Position numbers and translations under genes: made by a program | In this document: positions 6,209-7,053 of the stretch, one piece after another | Numbering within the stretch: position 1 is the stretch's first letter | Layout of the letters: every line of letters starts with the position of its first letter | Notes under the pieces: model-generated | Databases searched by the model: none | Seen by the model: only the letters and a program-made list of their open reading frames with translations | Told to the model about the DNA's origin: nothing | Assembly (NCBI GenBank): GCA_016207625.1 | Contig: JACQPF010000138.1 | Coordinates: 1 to 7,053, forward strand | DNA from: Elusimicrobiota bacterium | GTDB lineage: Bacteria > Elusimicrobiota > Elusimicrobia > FEN-1173 | Direction: 5' to 3' | DNA length: 7,053 nucleotides

Positions 6209-7053
6209 AACGCTCCAGGGTGTCCTCAAAAGTCGTGAAGAAAGCGCCTTCCCGGCCGGACTTGGCCGTTTTTTTCCTGACGGCGTCCCTCCTCGTTTTC
6301 GGCTGGGTCGTCCTCTACTCGGCGAGCGCCCTGGTGGCCGAAAGCCGGTTCGGGGACCAATACTATTATTTGAAGAAGCAAATGATCTGGTCGGGAATCG
6401 GATTGGCCGGCCTTTTGATCTTTTCCAGGATCAACCTCAAGATCGTTCAGCGGTCGGCGCGGCTGATCTATGTGGGCATGGTGGTCCTCCTGGGCCTTGT
6501 GCTGTTGGTCGGCCACGAGGTGGGCGGAGCGAAGAGATGGCTGCGCGTGGCGGGCCTTGGCATTCAGCCATCGGAATTCGCGAAGCTTTCGATCGTGTTG
6601 CTCTTGGCGGATTTCCTGGACCGGAAGAGGAGCAAGCTCTCGGAGTTCTGGAGCGGGTTCGTCCCGCCCATGGCGCTGGTGGGTATCGTCTTGGGCCTGA
6701 TCGCCCTGGAGCGCGATCTCGGGACCCCTCTCCTCATCTCGCTCGTCTCCGTCGGCATGATCTTTCTGGCGGGAGCCCGGTACCTGCACCTGATCGGGAT
6801 CGCCCTGGCGGCGCTTCCACTCCTCTATTTCGCCCTGTTCCACGTGGCGTACCGCCGGCAACGCCTGTTCGCTTTCCTGGACCCATGGAAAGACGCCCGT
6901 GGGACGGGGTATCAGCTTGTGCAGTCGCTGTTGGCGCTGGGGTCCGGCGGGTTCTGGGGGCGGGGGTCCGGGGAATCGACGATCAAAATGTATTACCTTC
7001 CGGAATCCCAAACGGATTTCGTGTTCTCTATTTTTGGAGAGGAGTTCGGGTTC
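6205..7053 (+). CDS. ftsW: FtsW, SEDS-family septal peptidoglycan glycosyltransferase, 5' part only
   Basis: Polytopic membrane protein of the SEDS (FtsW/RodA) family, which polymerises lipid II at the septum in partnership with FtsI. The window holds 283 codons and the frame is still open at the last base; family members are usually about 370-420 residues. It begins with a Lys/Arg-rich cytoplasmic tail of about 19 residues, followed by a first membrane span ending in LYSASAL, which is typical of the family. Later motifs are GGAKRWLRV and QPSEFAKL (QPSE at 121-124), ERDLGTPLL (169-177), the DPWKDARGTGYQ loop, whose Asp230 matches the proposed catalytic Asp of SEDS enzymes, and YYLPESQTDFVFSIFGEE near the window end. 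FtsW is chosen over RodA because of the position directly after murD. The GTG start at 6205 overlaps the murD TGA and follows an AAGGAGGT; GTG codons at 6220 and 6235 are weaker alternatives. Confidence 0.95.
   Translation, partial: MKRSRVSSKVVKKAPSRPDLAVFFLTASLLVFGWVVLYSASALVAESRFGDQYYYLKKQMIWSGIGLAGLLIFSRINLKIVQRSARLIYVGMVVLLGLVLLVGHEVGGAKRWLRVAGLGIQPSEFAKLSIVLLLADFLDRKRSKLSEFWSGFVPPMALVGIVLGLIALERDLGTPLLISLVSVGMIFLAGARYLHLIGIALAALPLLYFALFHVAYRRQRLFAFLDPWKDARGTGYQLVQSLLALGSGGFWGRGSGESTIKMYYLPESQTDFVFSIFGEEFGF

Noticed and set aside
6226..7011. Long open frame (261 codons) on the minus strand opposite ftsW
   Set aside because: Same pattern as opposite mraY: a Gln/Asp/Arg-rich shadow of a membrane-protein gene with no recognisable domain.
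1..7053. A novel or accessory system hidden in the window
   Set aside because: Every base except a few at the gene junctions belongs to six standard dcw genes in standard order. There is no spare intergenic DNA, foreign-looking gene or unexplained repeat array.

Overview
The window is a compact, one-strand, GC-rich (roughly 60% or more by eye) stretch of a bacterial dcw (division and cell wall) cluster. All genes read on the + strand in the classical order ftsI (3' part) - murE - murF - mraY - murD - ftsW (5' part). There is no gene-free stretch longer than a few bases. I see no RNA gene, mobile element, CRISPR array or terminator.

The genes cover successive steps of peptidoglycan precursor assembly and septal use. 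MurD adds D-Glu to UDP-MurNAc-L-Ala. MurE adds the third residue, and its DNPR motif indicates meso-diaminopimelate. MurF adds D-Ala-D-Ala. MraY moves phospho-MurNAc-pentapeptide to undecaprenyl phosphate to make lipid I. FtsW (SEDS glycosyltransferase) and FtsI (class B penicillin-binding transpeptidase) then polymerise and cross-link the wall at the division site. The ftsI 5' end with its SxxK serine lies before the window. The ftsW 3' end, and any murG, murC or ftsZ genes, lie beyond it.

Region by region: 1-848 ftsI C-terminal part; 850-2355 murE; 2352-3746 murF; 3750-4838 mraY; 4835-6208 murD; 6205-7053 ftsW. Three of the five junctions are 4-base GTGA overlaps in which a GTG start sits on the TGA stop of the gene before. 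The other two have gaps of 1 and 3 bases. This fits one polycistronic, translationally coupled unit.

The organism is a bacterium with a meso-DAP cell wall and a GC-rich genome, plausibly a diderm. The sequence alone does not fix the phylum. A little-sampled lineage such as Elusimicrobiota is only a guess. This is core chromosome, and I found no sign of an undescribed system. The items worth a second look are small: unusual residues in conserved motifs of MraY, MurF and MurD, the repeated GTGA coupling, two promoter-like -10 boxes inside genes, and poly-T tracts.
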